Assembly (NCBI RefSeq): GCF_900113685.1
Contig: NZ_FOQG01000011.1
Coordinates: 62,001 to 126,000, forward strand
Direction of reading: 5' to 3'
Source: Nocardioides psychrotolerans
GTDB taxonomy: Bacteria > Actinomycetota > Actinomycetes > Propionibacteriales > Nocardioidaceae
Length of the DNA: 64,000 nucleotides
Shown here: piece by piece, positions 25,579-37,452 of the stretch
Position numbering within the stretch: position 1 is the first letter of the stretch
Layout of the letters: each line of letters opens with the position of its first letter
The notes under the pieces: model-generated
Told to the model about the DNA's origin: nothing
Database searches by the model: none
What the model saw: the letters and a program-made list of their open reading frames with translations, nothing else
Made by a program: the position numbers and the translations under genes

Positions 25579-27345
25579 TCAGCGCAGGGTGTCCTTCCGG
25601 GCATCCTTCCGGGCATCACTGTCGGCTTCGGGGTGCCGCTCGACCGTGAGGACGAAGTCGTCCCCGTGCTCGGTGACACCGGTGACGACGGCCGCCTCGA
25701 CGGCCTCCTGGGCGTACTGCTGACGCACCATGAGGGGGTCGGAGCGCAGGTCCTTCACGAGGGCGACTGCCAGGCCGACCATCACCAGGACGAACGGCAG
25801 AGCAGCGACGATCGTGATCGTCTGGAGCCCGGTCAGGGCGTCCGAGCCTCCGACCAGCAGCATCACCGCCGCGACGGCACCGGTGGCGACGCCCCAGAAG
25901 ATCACGGTCGGCTTGCTCGGGTGCAGCGTGCCGCGCTCCGAGAGGGTGCCCATGACGATGGAGGCTGCGTCGGCGCCGGACACGAAGAAGATGGCCACGA
26001 GCACCATGACCACGATGCTCGAGACCGTCGCCAGCGGATAGGCCGCGAGGGTGGTGAAGAGCTGCGTCTCGATGCCGCCCGCCCCGGCGATGTCGGCGCC
26101 GCTCTTCTGCTGGTCGATGGCCGCACCACCGAAGATGGCGAACCAGACCAGGCTCACGAGGCTGGGCACCAGCAGGACGCCGGTGACGAACTGGCGGATG
26201 GTGCGACCGCGCGAGATGCGCGCGATGAACATGCCGACGAACGGTGTCCAGGAGAGCCACCAGGCCCAGTAGAAGACGGTCCAGGTCTGCAGCCAGGCGT
26301 TGGCCTCGTTGCCCTCGGCCCCGGTGCGCGCCGCCATCATCGAGAGGTCCTGCACGTAGGAGCCGAGCGAGGTCGGGACCAGGTTGAGGATGAAGACCGT
26401 CGGGCCGACGATGAAGACGAACAAGGCCAGCGAGATGGCCAACACCATGTTGATGTTGGAGAGGTACTGGATGCCCTTGGAGATGCCCGAGACGGCCGAG
26501 AGCACGAAGGCTGCGGTGAGCACCGCGATGATCCCCACGAGCACCGCGTTGCCCGTTGCACCCCACCCGGTCACGATCGTGAGGCCGGAGCGGATCTGGA
26601 GCGCACCGAGGCCGAGGGAGGCCGCCGAGCCGAAGAGCGTGGCGAAGATCGCCAGCATGTCGATGACCTTGCCGGCGGGGCCGTGCGCGCGGTCGCCCAG
26701 CAGCGGCTCGAAGGCCGCGGAGATGAGCTGCAGGCGGCCCTTGCGATAGACACCGTACGCGATGGCGAGACCGACGACCGCGTAGATCGCCCAGGGATGC
26801 AGGGTCCAGTGGAAGAGCGTGGTGGCCATGGCGTTCTGCGTCGCCTCGGGGTTGCCGGCCGCGCCGGTGCCCGGCGGCGGCGTCACGAAGTGGGTGATGG
26901 GCTCGCTGACGCCGTAGAACATGAGGCCGATGCCCATCCCGGCGCTGAACATCATCGCCACCCAGGAGACGGTCCTGAACTCCGGCTCCTCACCATCGCG
27001 GCCGAGGGTGATGTTGCCGAAGCGCGACATGGCCAGCCAGATCACGAAGACCACGAAGGCGCTCGAGGTGAGCACGAACAGCCATCCGGTGTTGGCCATG
27101 GTCCAGCCGAGCGTGTCGCCCGAGGTCGTGGCCAGCGAGTCCGTGCTGACGAAGCCCCAGACCAGGAAGGCGACGGCGATCGCGGCCGTGACACCGAAGA
27201 CGATGCGGTCGAGACCTGAGCGTGGCGGCTGGGACCCGTTGAGGTGATTGTCGAGTGCGGGGTGCGTCTCTTCCGTGTGGGCGTCGTTCGGGTCGTCGTT
27301 CCGGTCGTCGTCAGGACTGGTGATGCGTGCTTGCTGTGTCGTCAC
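25579..27345 (-). CDS. BCCT-family osmolyte transporter
   Basis: A 588-residue, 12-helix betaine/carnitine/choline-type transporter that imports compatible solutes with Na+ or H+. GMGIGLMFYGVSEPITHF is the conserved helix-3 region, and WTVFYWAWWLSWTPFVGMFIARISRGRTIR is the BCCT signature containing the aromatic substrate box and the following Arg-rich loop. The C-terminal 45 residues are charged and cytosolic, as in osmosensing members. The start is uncertain: GTG 27345 is proposed because upstream residues are Arg-rich and would begin inside the katG terminator region. The ribosome site is not obvious. Confidence 0.87.
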   Translation of the reverse strand: MTTQQARITSPDDDRNDDPNDAHTEETHPALDNHLNGSQPPRSGLDRIVFGVTAAIAVAFLVWGFVSTDSLATTSGDTLGWTMANTGWLFVLTSSAFVVFVIWLAMSRFGNITLGRDGEEPEFRTVSWVAMMFSAGMGIGLMFYGVSEPITHFVTPPPGTGAAGNPEATQNAMATTLFHWTLHPWAIYAVVGLAIAYGVYRKGRLQLISAAFEPLLGDRAHGPAGKVIDMLAIFATLFGSAASLGLGALQIRSGLTIVTGWGATGNAVLVGIIAVLTAAFVLSAVSGISKGIQYLSNINMVLAISLALFVFIVGPTVFILNLVPTSLGSYVQDLSMMAARTGAEGNEANAWLQTWTVFYWAWWLSWTPFVGMFIARISRGRTIRQFVTGVLLVPSLVSLVWFAIFGGAAIDQQKSGADIAGAGGIETQLFTTLAAYPLATVSSIVVMVLVAIFFVSGADAASIVMGTLSERGTLHPSKPTVIFWGVATGAVAAVMLLVGGSDALTGLQTITIVAALPFVLVMVGLAVALVKDLRSDPLMVRQQYAQEAVEAAVVTGVTEHGDDFVLTVERHPEADSDARKDARKDTLR

Positions 27346-27488
27346 GTGTGTCGGCGCCGTGAGGCGCCGCCTCCTTCGAGTGTCGATGGCAAAACGCGGC
27401 CCGTCCTGAGGTGCTGGACGAAAAGACCGCACTTGTCCATCTTCACCACTCGCCGGAGATGCAAACACCGACCCCACGTGAGACGGAA

Positions 27489-27522
27489 CACCCCGCCTGC
27501 CGGTGGACCGGCGGGCGGGGTG
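27489..27522 (-). terminator. katG terminator
   Basis: CACCCCGCC-T-GCCGG pairs with CCGGC-G-GGCGGGGTG (15 bp including one G-T, 4-nt loop), 16 nt beyond the katG stop on the minus strand. It is the strongest structure in the 192-bp gap before the BCCT gene. Confidence 0.8.
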
Positions 27523-27537
27523 CGTCGTTCGTGCGGG

Positions 27538-30254
<2,717 letters not shown>

Positions 30255-30273
30255 GGCTGCAGTCTGTCGGACT

Positions 30274-30292
30274 TTCTTGAATGATTCAAGAA
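30274..30292. promoter_or_regulatory. Probable FurA box (19-bp palindrome)
   Basis: TTCTTGAATGATTCAAGAA is a perfect 9-1-9 palindrome, AT-rich in a very GC-rich region, 20 nt upstream of the furA start and overlapping the -35 side of its promoter. Position and symmetry fit FurA autoregulation. Confidence 0.8.
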
Positions 30293-30666
30293 CGCGGTTC
30301 CCAAGGCAGACGAACCGGCAGCCAGAACGGGGCCTCCGATGGGTCGGTGACCGATTCAGGACCTTGGGCCCTGCCGTGGTCTGCCACGTGGCGCCATCCT
30401 GTGCAGAGAGTCGATGACGAGCGGGTCCACATGGGCGGGCGGCTCGAGGACCAGGCCCGTCAGGCTCCGGTTGGACGGCCGGGTCGGGGCGACCCTCACG
30501 CAGGGCCTCGTCCCGGCCGGGCCGGGCGCCGGTGCCGAACGTCGCTCGGGCCACCCCGGGCTGCGCTCCTCGGGCACCACCTGGATCGCTCCGGCCGCGC
30601 ACCCAGCGGCTGGGCAGTGCGCGTCGCTCCCATGGCGGTGTTCGGGCAACGTGGACCGAAATGAAC
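30293..30666. other. Intergenic stretch between furA and tRNA-Leu, no gene seen
   Basis: About 370 bases in which no frame shows protein-like composition, known motif or ribosome site on either strand. Apart from the FurA box at one side and the tRNA terminator at the other I see no structured element. Confidence 0.5.
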
Positions 30667-30668
30667 AA

Positions 30669-30692
30669 AAGGCCCCGTGGAGCCGGGGCCTT
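30669..30692 (-). terminator. Rho-independent terminator of tRNA-Leu
   Basis: On the minus strand AAGGCCCCG-GCTCCA-CGGGGCCTT is followed by TTGTT, giving a 9-bp GC stem, 6-nt loop and T-rich tail just downstream of the tRNA. It is the only canonical T-tract terminator recognised in the window. Confidence 0.88.
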
Positions 30693-30698
30693 CTGAGT

Positions 30699-30783
30699 GT
30701 CCGAGGGGGGACTTGAACCCCCACAACCGTTAAAGGTCACTAGCACCTCAAGCTAGCGCGTCTGCCAATTCCGCCACCCGGAC
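30699..30783 (-). tRNA. tRNA-Leu (anticodon GAG)
   Basis: 85 nt on the minus strand folds as a class II tRNA. Acceptor GTCCGGG pairs with CTCGGAC (one G-U). The anticodon arm CTAGC-TTGAGGT-GCTAG carries GAG. A long variable arm follows, and the T-arm has GGTTCAAGTCC. CCA is not encoded. The GAG anticodon decodes CUC/CUU, the main leucine codons in this GC-rich genome along with CUG. Confidence 0.95.
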
Positions 30784-30861
30784 GAGTGCGGTGGAACAGT
30801 AGCAAAGGAGGGGCCCATGGGCCGCATCGGGGGTCGGCCTGGGCGGTGCTTTGATGGGGGC

Positions 30862-32199
30862 ATGACTGCCGACGTCGACACACCGTCCTACGACCCCGCG
30901 GCGGAGGTCGTCGAGCTCTGCCGCGACCTGATCCGGATCGACACGAGCAACTACGGCGACCAGGACGGGCCGGGGGAGCGCAAGGCGGCCGAGCACGTGG
31001 CCAGCCTGCTCGACGAGGTCGGCATCGCGTCGCGTCTCTACGAGTCGACACCGGGTCGCACGTCGGTGGTGGCGCACTGGGGCGGTGACGGTGACGGGGG
31101 CGGCGTGCCTGACCGGGGCGCGCTGCTGCTCCACGCACACCTCGACGTGGTGCCTGCCGCGGCCGATGACTGGCAGGTCCACCCGTTCTCCGGGGAGGTC
31201 CAGGACGGCTACGTCTGGGGTCGGGGAGCCGTCGACATGAAGGACTTCGACGCGATGCTGCTCTCCGTCGTACGAGCGCGGGCCAGGGCCGGGCAGGTCC
31301 CCTCACGGCCGATGGTGCTGGCCTTCACCGCCGACGAGGAGGCGGGTGGGCACCACGGCGCCCAGGTGCTGGTCGAGAAGCACGCCGAGGAGTTCGAGGG
31401 CTGCACCGAGGCGGTGGGCGAGGTGGGGGGCTTCAGCACGACCATCCGCGGGCGCCGGCTCTACCTGATTGAGGCGGCCGAGAAGGGCATGGCCTGGATG
31501 AAGCTGACCGCGCGCGGTCGCGCCGGCCACGGGTCGATGATCAACCGCGACAACGCCGTGACCGAGCTGGCGGCCGCGGTCGCGCGGATCGGGGCCTACG
31601 AGTGGCCGGTGCGTCTGACGCCGACGATGCAGACGCTGCTGGCGGCCGTCGCCGAGATGGCGGGCACCGAGGCCACCCCGGAGAACGCCGAGAGCCTGAT
31701 CGAGGAGTTCGGCAGCGCGGCGCGGATGCTGGGCGCGGTCATCCGCAACACCACCAACCCGACAATGCTCAGCGCGGGCTACAAGGTCAACGTCATCCCG
31801 ACCGAAGCGACGGCCCACATCGACGGACGCTTCCTGCCGGGCTATGAGGACGAGTTCTTCGCGACGCTGGCCGAGCTGTGCGGCGAGAACGTGTCGATCG
31901 ACTACGTGTCCAAGCAGCAGCCGTGGCAGATGCCCTACGAGGGCGCCCTGGTGGAGGCGATGACCCGCTCGCTCCTTGCGGAGGACCCCGGGGCGGTCGT
32001 GGCTCCCTACCTCATGAGCGGCGGCACGGACGCCAAGCACTTCACCCGGTTGGGCATGCGCTCCTACGGCTTCGCGCCGCTGAGGCTGCCCGCCGACCTG
32101 GACTTCACCGCGCTCTTCCACGGCGTGGACGAGCGGGTGCCCGTGGACTCGCTGGAGTTCGGTGCCCGGGTCTTCGACCGGTTCCTGGGGCAGGTGTAG
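30862..32199 (+). CDS. M20-family metallopeptidase/deacylase
   Basis: A 445-residue di-zinc hydrolase of the M20/M25/M40 group (DapE, ArgE, carboxypeptidase G relatives). Metal and catalytic motifs: LLLHAHLDVVP (His ligand and Asp), VWGRGAVDMKDFDAM (bridging Asp) and AFTADEEAGGHHGA (catalytic Glu-Glu). A lid/dimerisation domain occupies about 195-320, and the last ligand His lies near LFHGVDERVPVDSLEFG. ATG 30862 preceded by GGGGG. No arginine or lysine biosynthesis genes are nearby, so the substrate (dipeptide or N-acyl amino acid) is open. Confidence 0.88.
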   Translation: MTADVDTPSYDPAAEVVELCRDLIRIDTSNYGDQDGPGERKAAEHVASLLDEVGIASRLYESTPGRTSVVAHWGGDGDGGGVPDRGALLLHAHLDVVPAAADDWQVHPFSGEVQDGYVWGRGAVDMKDFDAMLLSVVRARARAGQVPSRPMVLAFTADEEAGGHHGAQVLVEKHAEEFEGCTEAVGEVGGFSTTIRGRRLYLIEAAEKGMAWMKLTARGRAGHGSMINRDNAVTELAAAVARIGAYEWPVRLTPTMQTLLAAVAEMAGTEATPENAESLIEEFGSAARMLGAVIRNTTNPTMLSAGYKVNVIPTEATAHIDGRFLPGYEDEFFATLAELCGENVSIDYVSKQQPWQMPYEGALVEAMTRSLLAEDPGAVVAPYLMSGGTDAKHFTRLGMRSYGFAPLRLPADLDFTALFHGVDERVPVDSLEFGARVFDRFLGQV

Positions 32200-32203
32200 C
32201 GCG

Positions 32204-32425
32204 TCAGGAGGTGGGTCGTAGCTGGCGGATGATCTTGCGGCGCAGCACCACCCGACGGGTGCCGTCGGGAGTCATGTTCACGCGGTCGAGCTCCCAGCCG
32301 CCGTGCTCGGCGCGTTCGACGAGCAGCCGCGTCACCACGTTGCGGGAGAACTCGCGGTCGAAGGTGACGCGGTCGAACTCCCACTCGACACCGGGCCGCG
32401 GCGCGCGCCGGTCGTGCCGACTCAT
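32204..32425 (-). CDS. DUF5703 family small protein
   Basis: A 73-residue basic protein (VEWEFDRVTFDREFSRNVVTRLL, HGGWELDRVNMTPDGTRRVVLRRKI) matching the DUF5703 pattern of short actinobacterial proteins related to DUF4177, a small alpha/beta fold of unknown role. Its ATG overlaps the stop of the aldo/keto reductase (ATGA), so it is translated as a coupled second cistron. It converges with the M20 peptidase, 4 nt apart. Confidence 0.8.
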   Translation of the reverse strand: MSRHDRRAPRPGVEWEFDRVTFDREFSRNVVTRLLVERAEHGGWELDRVNMTPDGTRRVVLRRKIIRQLRPTS

Positions 32426-33372
32426 CGAGCCTCCGAGACGTCGTCGAGGGCGGCGATGATCTCGGAGGGCAGCTCCTTGTCCTCGAGGTCGAGTGCTCCT
32501 TGGAGCTGGGCGGCGGTGCGGGCACCGACGATGGGAGCGGTGACGCCGGGTCGGTCGCGCACCCAGACGAGGGCGACCTCCAGCGCTGTCCAGCCCAGGC
32601 CCTCGGCGGCGCGGACCACGGACTCGACGATGCCGCCGCTGCGGTCGTCGAGGTAGGTGCCGACGAAGGACGAGAAGACCGAGGAGGCGCCTCGCGAGTC
32701 CGAGGGCGTGCCGCCGCGGTACTTGCCGGTGAGCACGCCCCGGCCCAGCGGGGACCAGGGCAGGACGCCCAGGCCGAGAGCGGCAGCGGCGGGGAGGACC
32801 TCGCGCTCGATGGCACGGTTGAGCAGTGAGTACTCCACCTGGGTGGACGCCAGGGGAGCACGGCCGGGCACCGCGCGCTGCCAGGTGGCGGCGTGGGCGG
32901 TCTGCCAGCCGGAATAGTTCGAGATGCCGACGTACGACGTGCGGCCGGAGGCGACCGCGTGGTCGAGGGCGCCCAGGGTCTCCTCCACCGGGGTCTCGTC
33001 GGACCAGACGTGGACCTGCCAGAGGTCGACGTGGTCGACGGCGAGCCGCTTGAGCGAGGCGTCGAGGCTCGAGAGCAGGTGGCCGCGCGAGGTGTTGGTG
33101 ACACGCTCGCCCGAGCGCCGCGAGATGCCGGCCTTGGTCGCCAGGACGATCTCGTCGCGGGCCACGACGTCGCCGATGAGGGTGCCGATGAGGCTCTCGG
33201 AGGCGCCGTCGGTGTAGCCAGCGGCGGTGTCGACCAGCGTCCCGCCCGCCTCGGCGAACGCGATGAGCTGGTCGCGCGCCTCGTGCTGGTCGGTGTCCCT
33301 GCCCCAGGTCATCGTCCCGAGGCCGAGGCGCGACACCTTGAGGCCGGTTCTGCCCAGTGACCGCTGCTGCAT
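32422..33372 (-). CDS. Aldo/keto reductase
   Basis: A 316-residue NADPH-dependent TIM-barrel oxidoreductase. The catalytic tetrad can be traced: Asp in LVDTAAGYTDGASE together with its Tyr, Lys in IVLATKAG, and His in DLWQVHVWS. LGLGTMTWGRDTD at the N-terminus is a cofactor/substrate loop typical of YajO/YhdN-like members. ATG 33372 has TACCTT exactly 6 nt upstream with no Shine-Dalgarno (leaderless). Substrate unknown. It is the first gene of a two-gene operon with DUF5703 and divergent from uppP. Confidence 0.88.
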   Translation of the reverse strand: MQQRSLGRTGLKVSRLGLGTMTWGRDTDQHEARDQLIAFAEAGGTLVDTAAGYTDGASESLIGTLIGDVVARDEIVLATKAGISRRSGERVTNTSRGHLLSSLDASLKRLAVDHVDLWQVHVWSDETPVEETLGALDHAVASGRTSYVGISNYSGWQTAHAATWQRAVPGRAPLASTQVEYSLLNRAIEREVLPAAAALGLGVLPWSPLGRGVLTGKYRGGTPSDSRGASSVFSSFVGTYLDDRSGGIVESVVRAAEGLGWTALEVALVWVRDRPGVTAPIVGARTAAQLQGALDLEDKELPSEIIAALDDVSEAR

Positions 33373-33462
33373 GGCAGCAAGGTAGTCGGCGGAGGGCCCG
33401 ATCGGCGCGGCGGCTCGCCCTGAGGACGCTGAAGTGCTGCGCTGGCCCTACGCTTGCCTCTC

Positions 33463-34287
33463 GTGTGGGACTACCTCCAGGCCGTCGTTCTCGGGACCAT
33501 CCAGGGTCTGACCGAGTTCCTCCCGATCTCGAGCAGCGCCCACCTGCGCATCTATCCGGAGATCTTCGGGTGGGGCGACCCCGGCGCGGCGTTCACGGCG
33601 GTGATCCAGATCGGCACCGAGCTGGCGGTGCTCATCTACTTCCGCCACGACATCTGGCGGATCGCGACGATGTGGCTCAAGTCGCTGGTGAAGCCGGAGT
33701 ACCGCGGGCACCTCGACGCCCGGATGGGCTGGTTCATCATCATCGGCTCGTTGCCGATCGTGGTGCTCGGCATCCTGCTCAAGGACCTCATCGAGAGCGA
33801 CTTCCGCAGCCTCTGGATCATCGGCACGACCCTGATCGTCCTCGGCATCGTCCTCGGCCTGGCCGACCGGTTCGGCCGCAACGACAAGGCGCTTAAGGAG
33901 ATCTCCCTGCGCGACGCCGTCCTCATGGGCGGTGCGCAGGCGATGGCCCTGATCCCCGGCGTCTCCCGCTCCGGTGCGACGTTGTCGATGGGCCGGATCC
34001 TCGGTTACGAGCGCGAGGCGGCCACCCGCTACGCGTTCCTGCTGGCCATCCCGGCCGTCGTGGGCGCCGGCCTCTTCGAGCTCAAGGAGATCCCCGGCGG
34101 AGACAACCCCTACGGCTGGGGTCCCACCATCGTGGCGACGGTCGTGTCGTTCGTCGTGGGCTACGCCGCGATCGCCTGGTTGCTGCGCTACGTCTCCACG
34201 CATTCCTACACGCCGTTCGTGCTCTACCGGGTCGCGCTCGGCGCCGCCACGTTGCTCCTCGTGGCGACCGGCGTCATCGCTGCGTGA
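33463..34287 (+). CDS. uppP: Undecaprenyl-diphosphatase UppP (BacA)
   Basis: An integral membrane phosphatase that recycles undecaprenyl pyrophosphate to the monophosphate carrier for peptidoglycan synthesis and contributes to bacitracin tolerance. The 274-residue product has the family motifs GTIQGLTEFLPISSSAHL near the N-terminus (catalytic Glu/Ser region) and ALIPGVSRSGATLSMGRILG around 165-185 (phosphate-binding Arg), with about eight hydrophobic helices. GTG 33463 gives the canonical short N-terminus and has TACGCT 8 nt upstream; a TTG at 33454 in the same frame is an alternative. Confidence 0.92.
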   Translation: MWDYLQAVVLGTIQGLTEFLPISSSAHLRIYPEIFGWGDPGAAFTAVIQIGTELAVLIYFRHDIWRIATMWLKSLVKPEYRGHLDARMGWFIIIGSLPIVVLGILLKDLIESDFRSLWIIGTTLIVLGIVLGLADRFGRNDKALKEISLRDAVLMGGAQAMALIPGVSRSGATLSMGRILGYEREAATRYAFLLAIPAVVGAGLFELKEIPGGDNPYGWGPTIVATVVSFVVGYAAIAWLLRYVSTHSYTPFVLYRVALGAATLLLVATGVIAA

Positions 34288-34330
34288 GCCCGGTCGGCTG
34301 CCGGCTCGGGGGACGCGTGGCGGCCGAACC

Positions 34331-35311
34331 TCAGAGCCAGCCGGACTTCTTGAAGAACACCCACAGCCCCGTCGAGGTCAACGCCATCAGGACCAGCGCG
34401 AACGGGTAGCCCAAGACCCAGTGCAGCTCGGGCATATGGTCGAAGTTCATGCCGTAGACGCCGGCGATCAGCGTCGGTGCGGCCACCAGGCCGACACCGG
34501 CCGAGATCTTGCGCATGTCGTTGTTCTGCTGCACCGAGATGCCGGCCAGGTGTGCCTCGAAGGCCGACGACAGCAGCATGTCGAGGTTGTCGACCAGCTC
34601 GGCAGCCCGGGTGAGGTGGTCGGCGACGTCACGGAAGAACGGCGAGGCCTCCTCGTCCATGCCGGGCACGAGCCCTGAGGCGAAGCGGCGCATGGGCTCG
34701 CGCAGCGGCATGACGGCCCGGCGTACCTCTGCGATCTCGCGCTTGAGCGTGTAGATCCGGGCGGAGTCGTTGGTGCGGGCGGTGGAGAAGACGGACTCCT
34801 CGACCTCGTCGACGTCCTCCTCCAGCGCGTCGACGACCTCGGAGTAGGCGTCCACGACCGAGTCGCACACGGCGTAGACGACGGCGGACGGGCCGTGGGT
34901 GAGCACCTGCTCGCGCTCCTCGAGATAGGCCCGTGCGGACTGGAGCGCCCCGCCCTGGCCGTGGCGGACCGTCACCACGAAGTCCTCTCCGACGAACATG
35001 CTGATCTCGCCGGTCTCGACGGCGTCCTCCTCATCGACGTACCAGAGGGTCTTGATGATGAGGAAGAGGTGGTCGTCGTAGCGCTCGAGCTTGGGGCGCT
35101 GGTGGGCCTTGACCGCGTCCTCGACCGCAAGGTGGTGCAGCCCGAAGGCCGCCGCGACCTTCCCGAGCTCGTCGTGGCCGGGCTGGTGGAGGCCGACCCA
35201 CACGAAGTCGCCCTTGGCGCTCGCGCGCGCCCGCATGGCGACGTAGTCGTGGGGGTGGCAGTCGACGGCGACGCGCACTCCCTGGCAGTAGACGGCGCTG
35301 TCGACGATCAC
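34331..35311 (-). CDS. corA: CorA-family magnesium/cobalt transporter
   Basis: A 326-residue divalent cation channel. The long cytosolic N-domain is acidic and helical (LEEDVDEVEESVFSTARTND). Near the C-terminus are two transmembrane helices, the first ending in the pore motif GMN (GVYGMNFDHMPELHW) and the second followed by a basic KKSGWL end, as in all CorA proteins. GTG 35311 has TACCGT 7 nt upstream; GTG 35320 is another candidate. Only 33 bp separate it from the divergent phosphomutase, whose own -10 (TACAGT) sits in the same gap. Confidence 0.92.
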   Translation of the reverse strand: MIVDSAVYCQGVRVAVDCHPHDYVAMRARASAKGDFVWVGLHQPGHDELGKVAAAFGLHHLAVEDAVKAHQRPKLERYDDHLFLIIKTLWYVDEEDAVETGEISMFVGEDFVVTVRHGQGGALQSARAYLEEREQVLTHGPSAVVYAVCDSVVDAYSEVVDALEEDVDEVEESVFSTARTNDSARIYTLKREIAEVRRAVMPLREPMRRFASGLVPGMDEEASPFFRDVADHLTRAAELVDNLDMLLSSAFEAHLAGISVQQNNDMRKISAGVGLVAAPTLIAGVYGMNFDHMPELHWVLGYPFALVLMALTSTGLWVFFKKSGWL

Positions 35312-35344
35312 GGGGCTCACGGTAGCCCCACTACAGTCCCCGTC

Positions 35345-36076
35345 ATGGCAACTGTGATCCTCGTGCGCCACGGTCGGACCAGCGCCAACGCCAGCGGCAT
35401 GCTCGCCGGCCGCCTGGCAGGTGTGAAGCTGGACGACCACGGACGTGAGCAGGCCGAACGGGCAGGAGAGCGGATCGCGCCGGTGCCGTTGGCCGCGATC
35501 GTGAGCAGCCCCCTGGAGCGGTGCCGTCAGACGGCCAAGATCCTGGGTGCCGCGCACCATGCTGCGCCGCCCGTCACCACAGAGCGCGGGATCATCGAGT
35601 GCGACTACGGCGACTGGCAGGGACGGCCGCTCCGGGACCTCGCCAAGGAGAAGCTCTGGTCGGTCGTGCAGACCCAGCCGTCCGCGGCGGCGTTCCCTGG
35701 TGGTGAGTCGCTGCCGACGATGCAGGCCCGCGCCGTCGAGGCCGTACGACGCCACGACGCGGCCGTCGAGGCGGCCCACGGTGCCTCCGCGGTCTGGGTG
35801 GCGGTCAGCCACGGCGACATCATCAAGTCGATCCTGGCCGACGCCCTCGGCATGCACCTCGACCTCTTCCAGCGCCTCCACGTCGACCCGGCCTCGATCT
35901 CGATCATCCGCTACACCGGGACGCGGCCCTACGTCCTGGCCTGCAACACCCACGCGGGCGACCTCTCCTGGCTGGTCCCGCCGCCGGCCAAGAAGACGCG
36001 GCGCCGCAAGGGTGCCGACACCGTGACGGACGATGCCGCCGTCGGCGGTGGCGCGGGCCCACCGGCTCGGTCATAG
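35345..36076 (+). CDS. Histidine-phosphatase-family putative phosphomutase
   Basis: A 243-residue cofactor-independent-type phosphoglycerate-mutase superfamily protein. VILVRHGRTSAN at 4-15 is the catalytic RHG motif, SSPLERCRQTA follows, and WVAVSHGDIIKSIL provides the second His. A basic KKTRRRKG tail is at the C-terminus. This subgroup (like mycobacterial MSMEG_4193) sits in a fixed order with DUF3090 and SCO1664-type genes beside mshC across actinobacteria. ATG 35345 with TACAGT 7 nt upstream (leaderless). Its TAG stop contributes to the -10 of the next gene. The true substrate is unknown. Confidence 0.85.
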   Translation: MATVILVRHGRTSANASGMLAGRLAGVKLDDHGREQAERAGERIAPVPLAAIVSSPLERCRQTAKILGAAHHAAPPVTTERGIIECDYGDWQGRPLRDLAKEKLWSVVQTQPSAAAFPGGESLPTMQARAVEAVRRHDAAVEAAHGASAVWVAVSHGDIIKSILADALGMHLDLFQRLHVDPASISIIRYTGTRPYVLACNTHAGDLSWLVPPPAKKTRRRKGADTVTDDAAVGGGAGPPARS

Positions 36077-36086
36077 GGTGGTCGAC

Positions 36087-36665
36087 ATGCCTCCGATCAT
36101 CCACGGCTTCGACCCGCCGGAGCGCTTCGTCGCCGGCACCGTCGGGCCCCCGGGGTCGCGCACGTTCTTCCTGCAGGCGCGCACCGGGATCCGCATCACG
36201 AGCATCTCGCTAGAGAAGCAGCAGGTCGCTGCGTTGGCCGAGCGGATCGACGAGCTGCTCGACGAGGTGATGGCCAGCGACGAGGTGTCCGCGGTGATCC
36301 CGGCGGTCGCCCCCCTCGGCCTGGACGACCCCCACCCGCTGGAGCAGCCGATCGAGGAGGAGTTCCGCGCCGGCACCATGACGCTCTCGTGGGACCCCGC
36401 CGACCACCGGATCGTCATCGAGGTCTTCCCCTTCACCGAGGCGGCCGTCGTCAGCCCCGAGCAGCTCGACCAGGACTTCGAGGAGCCCGAGCCCGACGAG
36501 GTCTTCCTGGTGCGCATCGACGCCGGGCACGCTCGAGCGTTCGTCCAGCGCGCCGCGCAGGTGCTCGACGCCGGCCGGCCGAGCTGCCCCTTCTGCGGCA
36601 ACCCGATCGACCCCGACGGCCACCTGTGCGTCCGCGCCAACGGCTTCCGCCGACGCGAGCCGTGA
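36087..36665 (+). CDS. DUF3090 family protein (zinc-ribbon tail)
   Basis: A 192-residue actinobacterial protein. The N-terminal two thirds (HGFDPPERFVAGTVGPPGSRTFFLQA, ISLEKQQVAALAERIDELLDEV) match DUF3090, and the C-terminus has a CPFCGNPIDPDGHLC metal-binding knuckle. No enzyme motif is recognised. ATG 36087 has TAGGGT 7 nt upstream, overlapping the previous stop codon. It is translationally coupled (GTGA) to the kinase-like gene that follows, so the two products probably act together. Confidence 0.87.
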   Translation: MPPIIHGFDPPERFVAGTVGPPGSRTFFLQARTGIRITSISLEKQQVAALAERIDELLDEVMASDEVSAVIPAVAPLGLDDPHPLEQPIEEEFRAGTMTLSWDPADHRIVIEVFPFTEAAVVSPEQLDQDFEEPEPDEVFLVRIDAGHARAFVQRAAQVLDAGRPSCPFCGNPIDPDGHLCVRANGFRRREP

Positions 36666-37429
36666 GCCCACCGCACCTGCCGCCCGACGGCGAGCTGGAG
36701 CTCCACGGCCGCATCATGCCCGCGTCCAACGCCACCTTCCTTGGCACGATCGACGAGGTGTCGGTCGTCTACAAGCCGGTCGCCGGCGAGCGCCCCCTGT
36801 GGGACTTCCCCGACGGCAACCTTGCCGGGCGCGAGGTGTCGGCCTACCTCGTCTCCGAGGTCTTCGGCTGTGACGTCGTCCCCCTGACCTGGCTCCGCGA
36901 CGGGCCCCACGGCCCCGGGATGGTGCAGCTGTGGAAGGAGCCCGACGAGGAGCAGGACGCCGTGACGCTCGTCGAGGAGGGCCAGGTCCCCGAGGGGTGG
37001 CGTCACGTCTTCGACGGGATCGACGGCCGCGACGTCGCCGTCTCGCTCGTCCACGAGGACTCGACGTCGCTGCGCCGGATGGCGCTCTTCGACGTGATCG
37101 TCAACAACGCCGACCGCAAGGGCGGTCACGTCCTCGCGATGAGCGACGGCCACCGCTACGGCGTCGACCACGGCATCTCACTCCACCACGAGCACAAGCT
37201 GCGCACCGTCCTCTGGGGCTGGCAGGGCGAGCCGCTGACCGACGAGGAGTCCGAGACCGTACGACGGGTCCGCGCGGCCATCGGCGACGGGCTGGGGGAG
37301 CGGCTGTCCGAGCACCTGACGGACCTGGAGATCGACGCCCTCGACCGTCGGTGCCGTCGTCTGCTCGACGCGGGTGCGCTGCCGACCTCGAGCGGCGACT
37401 GGCCTGCCATCCCCTGGCCTCCCTTCTGA
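36662..37429 (+). CDS. SCO1664-type PI3/4-kinase-like protein
   Basis: A 255-residue protein of the conserved actinobacterial SCO1664 family, distantly like phosphatidylinositol 3/4- or HipA-type kinases. The glycine/lysine region is [25 protein letters not shown] (about 21-45, Lys for ATP), and the catalytic and metal loops are [14 protein letters not shown] and [16 protein letters not shown] 36662 overlaps the DUF3090 stop. The substrate could be the DUF3090 protein, a small molecule or another protein. Steady linkage to mshC suggests a mycothiol-related job, which is inference. Confidence 0.82.
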   Translation: MSPPHLPPDGELELHGRIMPASNATFLGTIDEVSVVYKPVAGERPLWDFPDGNLAGREVSAYLVSEVFGCDVVPLTWLRDGPHGPGMVQLWKEPDEEQDAVTLVEEGQVPEGWRHVFDGIDGRDVAVSLVHEDSTSLRRMALFDVIVNNADRKGGHVLAMSDGHRYGVDHGISLHHEHKLRTVLWGWQGEPLTDEESETVRRVRAAIGDGLGERLSEHLTDLEIDALDRRCRRLLDAGALPTSSGDWPAIPWPPF

Positions 37430-37452
37430 GTCCTCTGGTTAGGCTTCGCCTC

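Noticed and set aside
30293-30666. Protein-coding genes between furA and the tRNA
   Set aside because: Open frames exist on both strands but give low-complexity Arg/Gly/Pro translations with no start context or family resemblance.
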